In this document: one piece after another, positions 46,636 to 59,534 of the stretch
Layout of the letters: each line of letters begins with the position of its first letter
Position numbering within the stretch: position 1 is the first letter of the stretch
Assembly (NCBI GenBank): GCA_013054445.1
Contig: JAAMPI010000127.1
Coordinates: 1 to 61,973 of the forward strand
Source of the DNA: Cudoniella acicularis
Taxonomy: Eukaryota; Ascomycota; Leotiomycetes; Helotiales; Helotiaceae
DNA length: 61,973 bases
Direction: 5' to 3'
The notes under the pieces: generated by a model
What the model saw: the letters and a program-made list of their open reading frames with translations, nothing else
What the model was told of the DNA's origin: nothing
Database searches by the model: none
Translations under genes and position numbers: made by a program

Positions 46636-48026
46636 ATGAATCCATCTCAACCCTCCACTACGGTTGAGGCCTCCACGTCAGGTAAGATATTTAAATCTTT
46701 GGACAATATTATCTCCTGCTCTCCTACTCCCTCTACCACTCTGTACAGTATCTCATAGTGCGTGGAACACTCATACTGCCAAAGCATTGGCTTGGAATAG
46801 TCCAACCTTATCAGTACAGTCATCCACAACAGCTCATATGTTCACAAAAGCTAATTTATATCGGGTTCGAAGGAGAAGAAGATCGCTATGGACAAATGGC
46901 CCTCGGATATTTGAATTTTGGTCGCAGAACAACTCCCGACCAACGACTTGAAGAACTTCCGTTTGGTCCAAAGATCCTTTTCAATAATTGGGGTTGACCT
47001 TCTTTTCCGGGCTATTAATGTCGTCGAGTCGTCTGGTAATTTGCAACGACTTCATGACCTGACAGCGTCTGCGAACGTAGCAGCAGCAGTGGCTCGAACA
47101 ACCTTCACCTTCACCTTCTACCCCTTGCACGCAACAGTTTGCTGGCTGTTGGATACCAGTGGACGGAAAGATTGGAAGTTTGCGGCAGAGCGCTGGCGAT
47201 AATTGTCTTAGCCGTCCAGGGGAACCAGCTCCGGCCACAACTCCTGCACGGAGAAGTGGGGTTGGGTTGTCTAGAGGAACATTTCGGCCAAACTTTCAAT
47301 GCTCTTAAGTACATGTTCAATCATCTTGAAGATCTTACCTTGGGAATTAACATCGAAGGTGTGACATTCCCATGGGAAGAAAACGAGATTTATGCTCACG
47401 AGCTAAACCAGCAATTGGGTATCGTCTACCAAACGAGTAACATACAACGAATGGCGGAGATTTTTGGAGAACTGAATCATGTCCAACGACTACGGCTTCA
47501 CTTCATCTGGCCGGAATGGTGGGAATGGAATCTCCATTCGATTCATGAATACCTGCCAACCAAGCCCTTGCCTTGCCTCCGCTATCTGAGCCTTTCTGAC
47601 ATAGTTATCGACTACGAATCTCTGCTCGATACCATCTGACTCAATGGCAAAACTCTCAAAGCACTTAACCTCAGAAAGCCAACCTTGCGAAGTGACCACT
47701 GGTTGGAATTCCACGACGAGCTACGGGCTATGACAGAAGAAGGAATTTTGAACTTTGAAAAGCTGAGAGTTCGCGGGCTCTATCAATGGATTGATGATGC
47801 AGAAATGTATTCTCCCAACGCTGAGGACAATTACCCACTCAAGTGAGTGAACGCTACCGTTCCTGTGTTGATAAAAGAGGAGTTGAATGAAGAAGGGTTA
47901 GAAAAGTATGAAATTTACTTGAGCTCTTGCGAAATATGTCGGCTACATTCTCAAGGGTTCTTCGAGGACAAGCCTTTGAAGGAAATGATGGAAGATTATG
48001 TATTGAAAGGCGGGCCAAATCCGTAG
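46636..48026 (+). pseudogene. F-box-like / leucine-rich hypothetical gene, decayed
   Basis: An ATG at 46636 (MNPSQPSTTVEAS) is followed by a possible intron to 46747, then broken frames. An F-box-like segment is readable at 46918 onwards (LKNFRLVQRSFSIIGVDLLF, RAINVVESSGNLQRLHDLTA). After a frame change the protein continues as FNHLEDLTLGINIEGVTFPW, HVQRLRLHFIWPEWWEWNLH and CLRYLSLSDIVIDYESLLDT. It crosses TGA at 47637–47639, then continues in the same frame (TLKALNLRKPT … YQWIDDAEMYS) and crosses TGA at 47844–47846. It ends with CEICRLHSQGFFEDKPLKEM … LKGGPNP at a TAG (48024–48026). Protein-like sequence on both sides of each stop shows recent inactivation. Such F-box/LRR-type genes are numerous in Leotiomycetes; the function is unknown. 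Confidence 0.65.
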
Positions 48027-51000
48027 CACATGTTCGTGGCATATGGCGACTTAGGTATGCAGTCCCATGAAGACCTTGGAATTATGATGACGGAGGCCGA
48101 TTTGGAATAGAGCGATATTTAAACAGAGGAGGATAGCTCGACCAATTGGCGCTCATTCTGAATTTGATGAGCAAGGAGAGCAATGATGATAGAGAAGATT
48201 GAACGGAGCTCTTGTGAAGTTCTAAGGAGAAAGTCACAATGTTACATGCAATCAACTATTCACTGGGCATGGAAGATGTACTTTCCGCGTCAAAGGAGTG
48301 TGGGCAGAGATACGTGGGTTTGTAACCAAGCATGAGGGGAGACGACTAGCTGTAATTACGGTTGGTAATACTTTTAGTATGCGAAATAAATCCAGAAGAC
48401 CTGCTTCTCACATTGTGATTAAACAACTAGTGATTTTGGCAGGTGACTCGAAGACTTCTTTCTATCATTAGATTAAATGTAGCATTACTTGAAGCTTCTT
48501 TCTTGGCTAACACCCGAGAATAACCGTCCGTCCTGTTTTTGCTCAACGTCACTTTTTATTCTACGAAGGCCCCTTCATAACACTCGCAAGGAAATAGGAC
48601 AAGGTAGAAGAGTAAAAGTTAAAAAGAAGTCTTTGGTCCTGATTATGATATTAGTAGCTTTCATGACGGCCTGGGTGACGGCGAGAATTGTGGAACTGAC
48701 GGCCAGGCCAGCATCCGCCCTATAGTTTTTCTTGCAACCTGCTCTCCTAAATCTTGTCTGATAAATAATCCTACAAAGCGTCCTTTCAACAGCAAAACAC
48801 TCGACAGGATTTCTGTCTCAAAGAGGTGACGAAGAACATGCAATAAGCTATCTTGAAAGAGTTGGAGAGCGTGCACTCATCAATAGTAGCGTTAGAAGCT
48901 AGTCGAGGTGCGCACCATTACCTCTAGAAACCAAGGTCGACTTTTACATGCTGTTATTGAACTTCATAAGAGTGTCTTTGACATCTCAAACTCTTCTCCA
49001 GATTTCTGATTGCCCTTTACTCAATAAAGCAAAATCACAAACCAAAAGAACCATCACTTAAACCCCTCCCAAACCCCACCAACCCTCCTACAAAATCCAA
49101 ATAATAAACCCTATCTCAAAAGCAGGGAATCTTCTTCCTTGCCAGAAACTCTCTCTACCACACTCCACGATAAAGGACAAAGTTTTTCTGCGCTTTTCCC
49201 TATCCATCCTCTGTTTTTTCTCGAAATATTTGAAATATATACTCTACCTTGATTGGCAAAGTATATCGCTGAAGTTTCTTGAGTTGGAAGAGGGAAGAGG
49301 AAAGAGTTAATCACTTGTCAGTGAATTTTATCAAAGTCAAAAGACTCAAGTCAATACACCTTTTTTCTTGAAAACCTCTCTTACCTCTTCACCTCTCCAC
49401 CCTCTACATTTCTCCTCCCTACCAACAACCCTCTATAAAATTCTCTCACAACCACCACACACTACTCTCAATTTTCTCTCCTCTCAAGGCAGCACGCCCA
49501 CCAGAGTTCAAGAAAGACACCAGATGCAAGCAGGGGAAAACAGCTCGAGTTTTTGAGGGAAGTGCGATTAAAAGGATATAAAAACAATTATTATTTAGTT
49601 TAGACTACTATGTTGATTAAACGATCTTTCTTCGTGGTAGTAAAAAAGCAGTATCCAAAAAATGACAACACATTTATCTATAACAACATATCCCGAATCG
49701 ATAGCAGTAATTGTTTTCCCTTGAAGACTCCTTAGAAACATATCTCTTTAAGAACTCACCAATGCTAAATCACTCTTAGATTTTCCGGGAGCTAGTCCCA
49801 GCACAACTAACTATCTGAACATCCACAGGCACAGCCCCATAATCTGTCTGAAGACCCTCCTAGGCTCCCGAGGTATATTGTCACTCGCTTGTAAAGCTCT
49901 CTGTTAGCAAACACAACCTTTAAGTATAAATAGTTCCCTATCCCCCATCCCCTCTCGTCGCCCCGGGACGAGTTCGTTAGTTAGAGTTTTCATTCTCCTC
50001 TAACCAAGTTATTGATTATCTAACTTAGTTGTCTCTATTACTTTAGAATTTTAGAAATCGACGTTGAAGTTCGTCTCATGAGTTGAGTTGAAGATGATAA
50101 TTAATAAAAGTATAAAGAAGAGGCCCATTTATGGTACAGTACTAAAGAAGATTTGCAAGAATTATTGATAAGAGTAGTTTTGAGATTAAATATCTCAATT
50201 CCACAAAGCCTGTGTCTTCAAGGGAGACGTAAACCAATTAATGAAATATTTAAGATTTTCATCCCTCGTTAGACTTGCAAGCTGAAATTCTTAGGACTAC
50301 CCATCGTTGTGTTGATTACCTTTTCTCAGTACTTAATCCTTCAATATCTTTTTTACCGTGGACATTTTCTTCGAATCCGAGCCACTTTAGCCGATGGCAA
50401 GGCCCTATGTGTTGATGATTTAAAGATAAAACATTCAAGGACAACCATAATCCTGAAAGAGTAAGTAATCAAATTGTGAGCTCGAGGAGTGCAAGTTAAG
50501 CAATTCGGACTTTTTGATTCATCACTTTTCATAATAGGAGATCAGGCTATTCCTCTGAATGCTGGCTCGGTAATTGCAATGAAACCAACACCATATTAGA
50601 ACAGCAACTAAATCTGGGAAAGTTAGTATTGCAAAAATAAGGCGTGACTTGAACTTATTAAGTTAAGATGTTCTGAAGGTGTTATTATAAACGGTGAACG
50701 GAATACTCGCGTTTGCGCGAAAGCGGTAAGAGAGCTGAAATCATGACTGAAAAAATGTCGAATTGAGACTCAAAACCAAAGACAGGAGAGTAGTGACACG
50801 CGTTATAACAAGGTATTAATTCTATTCTAGAGAGGCGCTATTGAAATGTTGATAGACAGATATGCATCAAAGGCCCATAGAAGCCAAATCGAATGGAATG
50901 ATGGCAGACAACAAATCATAATTATGCATATATGCGCAACATAAACTCTATTATCAACAACAGACAACTAAGGAAAATCATGCGGTCACTTACAACGTAA

Positions 51001-52000
51001 ACTTTATCAAAGATAAATGACGGAAAAGTCAAAATGCCGAATACCTCGATCAACTTAAAGATCTTCATCTGTGGCAATAAGTTACGTACGACACTCGCCC
51101 CTGAAATGCAAATACAAGCACAAAACTCATGACCTGAGCTATCGACTGACTCGCTTATTATGCACCTGTGCATAGAAGGTCGGTTACCTTGATTTAGATC
51201 ATCTTCAAGACTCCAACGGCCCCGTAGGGCGAAATTCCAAGCATCATCCTCCTAAATATATCACGTGATCAGATGCCTATCTCAAAGGATCTAGATCCAT
51301 CTCCAATGCGACGTGCAACATAAGGAAGGAGAGATCGGCTGCGGGCCAGTGGCAAGGCGAAGGATGAAAAAGGCACCTGCCTGCACCCGCTGTACTTAAA
51401 CTGACCTACTGCATCCCCACCCGCTAGAACGAAACAAAGAGGAATCGAAGGATTTGAAACGCGAGGAGAAAGGCTGCTGAGACCGGCACAGTTTTCGACG
51501 AATTCGGTCTTTCTTGACTTCCACCCATGGGATTATCAGACTTTTCGGTAGCACAGAAACCTTCGTGCTCCACTGTCCCGTAAACCCGCAGAAGGTGGAT
51601 TATACGATGGAAGGTAGGTACGCCTTGCAGAACAATCGCAACCACGTTTTCTGGAGCCTCGTTTCAGTTCCTGCAAGACATCATCAGGAAGAAGACGATC
51701 TTGACTAGGCTCGTGTCTTAGTCTCCGGTGGGAAACTGGGAGTGGAAGAGCCCACTGTCCACAAAGAGGTGGTTGAGCTTAGACATGTCTACCCTTGGCT
51801 CCCGGTCAGCGGTGAGCTTTCCAACACCGAATCTGTCATGTTTCAGAAAGGAGAGAAAGTCTTCGCGCAGTGGAGCATCCCAAGAGTCAAGACAAAACTT
51901 CTTTAGTGTAGATGTGGAAATAGGCGTTGAGGAAATCGTTTTGGCGCCCAAGAATACCTGAATTTAACCCAGCGACTCGCCGGACTCTGAAGTCACTGGC
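48027..52000. other. AT-rich region, no gene seen
   Basis: Mostly AT-rich DNA without credible ORFs. The parts around 49560–50350 and 50700–51150 have only short open frames. It may be old repeat DNA. Confidence 0.5.
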
Positions 52001-55000
52001 GTGGCACCAACATATTGGCCTTGAGGTCACGGCAGTTGCTTTGCACACCCGCCGGCCGCAGAGCAGGCCTGGTATGTTGGTGAAGAAGCGGCTCCTAAGA
52101 GCATGGAGACATGGAAAGGGGACGAGGATCCATGGTCACGATGCTTTGGCGAGCCAGCGAGCACAAAGGGAGAAGGTCGACGCTGGACGACCCAGATCTG
52201 AGCGGCTGGGAGTCCATGCCATGCTAGATTCAGCGGCCTTGTGCGCTAGCTGGGAGGCTGCGACACGACGAAATGCGCCAATGAGAACGCTGAAGAGGGG
52301 GAAGAACCATGTTTCATGCTGTGATGCATTAGAATCTCGAAGCGAGGTTTACCACCTACCAATGGATATGCTGATGCCCGAAAAAGGAGGACCAAAAATA
52401 AAGAGGCTTTCGAAGGATGCGGCGACACGCTCGGACTGTGCGGTATCTCGTCGATAGGAGGCTCGAAGGAGGTTCGTGACTTGCGTTGGTGTACAAAGGT
52501 TCTATTCCGGATGACGATGGGTCTCACAGCACCGGCATTGCGAGCAGCGAGCGGGTAGATGGCATTACTTGCAGCGGGTAGGCAAAAGACACGAGACGAG
52601 TGGTCAGGAGGAGATAGCAGCGGGAGCGATAGCGGCGACTAAAGAGATTTAGCCGCATGGCGAGTGGTGAGATTGTGAAGAGGGAAGAGTGAGTTGTGGA
52701 GTGAGAAATGTGAAATGTGAAATGTGAATTGCGGAGGCTGGTGAGGGTGGCCTTAGGCCTTAGGAAGCCTGTAAGTACCGCCCTCCGTACGGCCCCTTAA
52801 GATCTTGGCCGGAGATACAAGCGCAGACCCTGAGCGGGTGTAAGATGTGCCTCCCAAAGCCCATCACACCGCCAATATCAACTTCTCAGATAACCCACGC
52901 TGACTGATGGCTGAATGATCTGTGCTGCGATGCTGCACGCAAGAGGTGGACGCCTCACGGCCAGCAGGGTAAAAGGCAAGGTCTTGTCAAGGTAAAGTGG
53001 TAAAGTCGAGGCGGGCGCGGGACGATCAAGCATTCACACCTACGCTGCCCTTGTCGTCGGGACCTTTTCGCCAGAATATGTGAGTGCGCAGAACGTGAAG
53101 GCGAGTTTCAGAGCGCAGATCAAACAGGTACGCCGGTACCTCCGATCACGTTTCTGCTGTCTGAGCTGCAGGTCCATGGTCCACGGTCCACGGTCCCACA
53201 GCTTCGAGATCATCCTCAATTGCAAACCTCAGGGCTTCTACGGCGTGCATTTTGCAGGCTGTTCTTCCTCCGCCTGCCCTTCTGACATCTGCGACAAGAA
53301 ACATCGAGTGTGGTGTTTGCACTGCAGTCTGGGGGACATTCGTCATCGCGATGGAAGAGAGGGGGTGCTGCCTCCGTGCTATTGTTTGATTTTCTGATAA
53401 GGATTCGCATGGCGTCGTTGCAGCTGCAGATGCTCGTATGGCGTGTTGAAGAAGGCGTGCAGTACGCCATCGGCCATCCATAATTCATCCATGCCTGCTC
53501 TTCCCATATCGATATCAACGATTCAACGGCCTTCAAAAGCCCAAGACACCCTGCACACCCGCATGCAGCGTGACCAATATTGACGAGCAATGTGCTCCTT
53601 CAACACCATCACGGGAGCTAAGACACGAGCAAGTGGGATAAAGAACCACTTGTACAGCGAGTAAGACCTGCTGCATTGCTGGCTAGCCACTGGCGACGTA
53701 AAAAAAGAACGAGTTATGAGCAGACTGCTGCCACTGCTCTGCTGCTAGGTTAGCCCTCTTCCAATCGTAATGAATGCATAGAATCATGCGGCGGAGCGTG
53801 CAAAAGTCCAGAACCATAGAAGCCGAGCTATGAAGAGCTTTGCATGAATCGAGGACTGTGATGAACATGTTTGCCGCCAGTCGCCAGTTGTCAGTCGTAG
53901 TGAGCGATGTCGAAGCTGGCAACCAGGCAAAGCTGCTGGCTTCGGCATCTCGTGCGCGACTCGCTTCTCTCACTGGCCCATCGCACCCCTCTCAAATCTG
54001 AAGCGCACCCTCAGCAGCGTTTCAAGTAGACCTCGCTCCCATCCCCCTCGTCGGGACGACTGGACTGGGTGGACTCGACTTAACCTGGCCGACAAGCTAC
54101 TGCGCGCACTGCGGGACGACGTCCCTTTTTTGGCAGTTGAGCTGGAGAAAATGCCTCCCTTGGACCAACCACATTTTCCATCCAGAGCGTTGGCAACTTC
54201 GAGGAGCAACGTTGAATTGAGGCGGAGACCACCAAGTCAACGGTCCTGCCTTGATCTCCGGAACTCTGCAGCTACCACATCCCAGGACTCCAAGGCTCCC
54301 AGTCGCGAGACCGCCGACGAGAGGCTGGAGAGGGCAATAGAAGCATCACCCTCGTCCATAACGTTGAGATCGTCCCCGCCATTAGCATTCGAGAAGCCGG
54401 TGCGAGCATTGAGCGGTTGATGAGCGCCAGGAAGAGCCAGCGGCGGCCGGACCGTTCAAGAGTTTTGGGGATCATATCGAGCGCACATATCAAGGCATAA
54501 GAGATCTTTGCTATGGTCTTCGCAAGGCTCGAGTTGTTGGACGGCGAAAGGAGTGCTTTGACGGGGAAGTTTGCCCCTCTTGTGCACTTGTGCACAAGCT
54601 TCTGTGCTCCATGGCCCCTCCAACCCTTTCCAGCACCTCCGAGGCCGTTCTCGATGTCCCAATCTTGTTCTTACTCGAATTCGGTGATTCTATACCTGAG
54701 CGCAAGCCGGCGCGCCACGGCGCAGCTTTGTAAAAGCATCTTAGAGACCGTATTGCGCTACATCTCCTCGCATTTTGACAGATGGGGAGGGGTACATCAC
54801 TAAGTCCTTCATATTGGGAAATCGATGTGCTTGGGTTTTGCTGCAATATCGCATCCCGTGGGCACCGGGCACTCGAGGAAGGCTTTTTGATGGGCTGGCC
54901 AACCGAGATTGATGGGTGACAGACGCAGCCATTTCTCCCAGCAGATGCAGCATTGCAGATGAATGAGACAAAAATACTAAACCACCGAGCCAGCGAACGC

Positions 55001-57215
55001 CAACGCAGCAAAGGAGCTGCAAGGTCACTGGCGTCGTTGTGCAAAGAACTTGTAGAATGAAAGAAGAACTATTAGCATTGACGCTCACAGATAACACGGG
55101 CTCATACCAGCCAGAACAGTTCCAGAACGATGTCTAGCGACACGGAAAACACCCTTTATTTGTTCTGCTGGTAGAAGAGAGGAGCTCCCCGCACACCGCA
55201 AGAATTCAGCTTGGAGTTGTTTCTGCCCAGTACTTACTGCTCCCAATCGCCCATTCTTCTCCCCTTCTCTCCCTATTACCCCTCTCCCTGCGCGCCAGCT
55301 CGACGTGGATCTCATCATTGCACTGCACCGCCCATCGGTCATTCCAGTTGTGCATCTCTCCTCACATCTCCTATCAACGCAATTAAAGCTGCCGCAAAAA
55401 GAAAGCCGAATCGTCCGCAACAACCAGTCCAGCCCACGGGCAAGCAAAAAAACGTTCTGCCCTTGCGTTGACGTCGAATTTGCCGTTATTTGGCCTCGTT
55501 CTTCTGGCCGCGGCTTGGCGACCTGTCAATTCTGGCTTCGTGTTTGAGATATTTTAAACCACTTGGGCGCGTGTTTCGGCATCTGTGAGCACGCTGATTC
55601 GCTTGTGTTCTCACCACCACGGTCCACCCAACTGGTGCCCGGAGAGCAGTGGCAGGGGAGCCAGCGAGTCTCACGGAGCAAAAAACACGCAAAGAGACGC
55701 AAAGACACGAGCCTGGATTTGCGGGACGGTAGAGGAAGGAAGCTGTTCATCAACTCGCCATCCGCAACATCTGTCGCCATTCCAACTGCCCGTCGCGTTG
55801 CGCGAGAAGACTGAAGACTGAAGACTGAAGACTGAAGACTGAAGATCGGCACTCCCACGGCACACTGTTTTGGTCTGTTTCTCGGTTTCCCGCCCTATCG
55901 CGTCGCCAATCACCGATTCAACCCCGATTCAAAGGATTCCTTCAGGCTTCAGGCACCTGCAAGCGCACGTCTCTTGTCAGCACTCACTCTCCCCCTCTCA
56001 CTCTCGCAGACCAACACCCAGGCTTCAGAATTCAGAAAGCCTCTCCACTCTCTCCAAAAGCTGCCCTTGGATTGCCTACTCTTCGGCGCCCGCTCCTCGT
56101 CCCTGTCCTGCCGGAGCCACTACCAGTCCAGTGCCAGGCCTGCTCACGACCCTGCGCGCTGCAGTGCTTCTCCACTCCTGGCGCCCTCTCCCAGTCTCTC
56201 GCCGTCGTTCTGCCAGGACTCCCCCTCGCGCTTCTCTCATTCCCTGCGATCACCCACAGGCGAAAATCAACCACCCCCGGTGATTACCCCGAAAGCGTCT
56301 AGTCTTTCCTCGGACCACCCTTCCACTTCCTCGCTGCCCTGCTGTTGGAAGGGCCTGTCCAAAGTCGACCCCGTCCAGCCCTGCTACTTCGTGGTCTGGC
56401 TGTCCACCCATCCAGCACCCTTTGGCACCCACACGCTGCACACCCACCAAAAAGGCCCAACAGCTCCCCCGGCTCACAAATCTGCGATCCTGGCCTCAGT
56501 GTTCTTCCCTGCTCGTCCGGCCCATATCAGCAGCCGCCTCCTCGCTCTGCTCCCAAGTGCTCAGGCACCCCGAGCCCATCCCTCTTAATCTCCCTTGTTC
56601 CGCTTTCCAAAACGCTTCTCACACTTCGAACTTTACGCTCTCTTTCTTGTCGCAGGCCCGTACCTCGAAAGCTTCATCTTCCCCCATCCCAGAAGCTCCC
56701 TCCCCTTCTCCCTCCGCCTTGGGCCTCACGATCCGATCCCGATCAGCCTGTGTTCAAGCCGTTCGGACGCGTGTTGCACGGCTTTTCAACCGTTGATCGC
56801 CCTTCGAATTCGGGTGCTTCCTTTTTCTAATAATTATCACCGACAGAGCCGGTTTTCTCTTCCGAGTCGAGTTCTTGCTGGCCTCGAAACTCCTCGAACA
56901 ACAACCGTTCCATCTGCTGCTGCATTTCTGATCGGAGCAGGCTCCCCAAAACAAGAGATAGTGTGCATCCTGACGATACATCACAACACTCGCTTCATCG
57001 TCCCTTTTCATCGACCCCCAAATCCCCACTACTGCTTCATCGACGTCGCTGATTCGATCCTCCCAACCACATCGCCTTCGCTTTCCATACAACCTTCGAC
57101 GCCTTCCTGACACATTCGGCCTCTCAGCCTTACGAAATTGGTCGCGTTTCAATATACTATTGACGTGATTGGAATAATATTATCGCGGTGATTTGGGTCG
57201 TTTCGACTCAATTGA
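52001..57215. other. GC-richer gene-free DNA and CT-rich leader upstream of STE12
   Basis: No ORF in this stretch shows a domain or splice structure. GC content is visibly higher than in the preceding 4 kb. From about 55880 to 57120 the plus strand is strongly C/T-rich with very few AG-rich stretches, as in long 5' leaders/promoters of filamentous fungi. It therefore probably includes the STE12 promoter and untranslated leader. The ORFs found there (up to 204 aa) are consequences of low complexity. Confidence 0.5.
55811..55845. repeat. 7-bp tandem repeat, five copies of CTGAAGA
   Basis: Five exact units, preceded by an imperfect GAGAAGA. It lies about 1.4 kb upstream of the STE12 start codon. 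Confidence 0.95.
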
Positions 57216-59534
57216 ATGGCACATATGATGTATTCGCAGCATCATGCGACGATGGCTCCTCCACAAAAACCAGAAACCTTCATGTTGAGCAGTGAAGCAC
57301 AACAAAGTCTCCCACAAGATGCTCAAGTAGCACTACAACAAGTCGATAATCGTACGTTATGATCGGCCCCGACGCGTTTCCGTGCTAATTGTTGCAGTTA
57401 AATACTTTTTAATATCAGCGCCTGTTGACTGGACGCCCGACCAGTACATCCGACGATTTCTTCTTCCCACTGGCGAATATGTGTCTTGCGTGTTATGGTA
57501 CGTGAAGGAGCTTAATCATCTTGAATGGTATTGACTGGCTTTAGGAACAACCTCTTTCACATCTCCGGAACCGATATCGTACGATGCCTCTCTTTCAGAT
57601 TCCAGGCTTTTGGCCGACCGGTGAAGAACTCGAAAAAGTTTGAGGAAGGTATCTTTTCGGATCTGCGAAACTTGAAGTCGGGTACAGACGCGTCACTCGA
57701 GGAGCCAAAGAGTGCGTTCCTGGATTTCCTGTACAAGAACAACTGCATTCGAACACAAAAGAAGCAAAAAGTCTTTTACTGGTACAGCGTACCACACGAC
57801 CGACTCTTCCTCGATGCTCTCGAGAGAGACCTGAAGAGGGAGAAGATGGGACAAGAGGCGACCACTGTTGCAGTCAACGAACCCGCTTTGTCGTTCGAAT
57901 TTGACTCTTCACAATCGCTCTTTGAGCAACTCACCAAGGCTCAACAAGCGAACTCCTCATCCTTTTCCGCGCAACAACCATCATTCTCGCAATCCCAATC
58001 ACAGTCCACCTCCCCAGTGATGCGAGCAATCGATTCCATGCCACCTCCACAAATGATTCCCCAGACAATGGCACAGATGCCCGAAGACATAAACACAATG
58101 GCTGCGTATCAACAAATGGCAATGGCCCCAAACATGGCTCAGCAGGTAGTGAAGCGAGAAGCTGATTTTGGCCGCGTTCAATATAACCAAAATGGTGTTC
58201 CAATTACGCAAGCCCACCAGCGTCATTCTTCCATGCCTGCATACGGTCTTGAGTACTCGCCCGCTCCGTCCTTTGTCTCTTCGCATTATGAGGATTACAG
58301 CAACCGAGGTATCTCATTCGAACCCATCACACCACCTCAACAAGCTCTTGGAATTGGCGCTGAGCCAGCTTACATTGCCAATGAGGAGACTGGACTCTAC
58401 ACCGCCATTCCAGACCACATGGGAGGTGTCAGTGGTCTTCACGGAATGATGCAGCTTCCACCATCCAACTTGTCTGGTCCACAATTCTCTCATGCTACTC
58501 GTGGTTATGGCGCGAACAACGTCTACTCAGTGATTGAAGGATCACCAACCTACAAGCAAAGACGGAGACGTTCTTCCATCCCTCCCGGAGTCGCTGCCAT
58601 TGTTGCTGCTTCCGCTGGACAACACCAAGCTCACACTGCTCACCGACCTTCAGACCTGAGACGGTCTGTTTCCACCTCGGTTGGACCAGTTGCTGAGGGT
58701 GACGAATCTGGAAACAACTCTCCTCCCGGACTCAGCTACAGCAACCAAATCCAACAAATGTCACAGCATCACAAGGAACTTCTTGAGATGTCAAGACATG
58801 GTACACCTCTATCCACTATTGAAGACAGCCCCGCCATGAACCCAATGGCTCTTCAAAATAACGACTTTAGCCAGTTGTCAAATGAGGATCTCTCAGGTGA
58901 TGGATCAATTCATGACTCCCCCCAAAGAAGACATATGCAAGGTCCAAATGGTGTCGTGCGAAGAGCACGAAGTGCAACAATGATGGAACTTGGCCCCTAC
59001 CCCCAAAAGTCACATTCGTGTCCTATCCCCACTTGTGGTCGCCTCTTCAAGCGTTTAGAGCATCTCAAAAGGTATGGTTATATTTCTTTTTACCGGCTCC
59101 GTGACAGCCGCTGACTTGTACCCCCAGACACGTGAGAACACATACCCAAGAAAGACCTTACATCTGCCCCCACTGTAATAAGGCATTCTCCAGATCAGAC
59201 AACCTAGCCCAGTATGTCTTTTTAGAACACGTCACATCACATATAGCAAACATGTACTAACATTTATTTCCTCAGACATCGTCGAACGCACGATCGTAGT
59301 GATGGTTCAGAAGGTCCATACGGCGGCTACAGCGGAGAAGAAGAGGATTACGAGGGTGAAGACAACCTCGGGCCTCTCGAAGAGGCCTCGCCCAATTCTG
59401 AGAATGGTTACCTCCCAACCAGCATGTCTCAGAGTTTCAACGGCCTACAATCTATGTCAATGATGCCTGGTTCCGGCATGGCAACACCCAGCCAACTCAT
59501 CAACGCACAACACTTGATGCAACAACCGATATAG
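57216..59534 (+). CDS. STE12: Ste12-family transcription factor (STE domain plus two C2H2 fingers)
   Basis: Acts in the nucleus downstream of the Fus3/Kss1 (Pmk1-type) MAP kinase to control mating, penetration and invasive growth. Exons 57216–57351, 57398–57497, 57545–59071, 59128–59211 and 59276–59534 give 701 residues, normal for filamentous ascomycetes. The homeodomain-like STE domain spans about residues 46–155 ([59 protein letters not shown]). A Gln/Ser/Pro-rich middle contains [13 protein letters not shown]. Two C2H2 fingers at about 570–625 ([20 protein letters not shown], then [20 protein letters not shown]) are characteristic of filamentous fungi and absent from yeast Ste12. Exon 4 (84 nt) encodes most of the finger region and could be skipped in frame. 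The first ATG ([11 protein letters not shown]) fits the expected N-terminus. Confidence 0.96.

Noticed and set aside
51927..52457. 176-aa plus-strand ORF rich in Arg/Ala
   Set aside because: No domain, no orthologue-like pattern and no splice context; composition suggests chance in GC-richer DNA.
55870..57110. Several overlapping ORFs of 80–204 aa upstream of STE12
   Set aside because: They overlap in all three frames of a C/T-rich tract and show only Ser/Pro/Leu low complexity.
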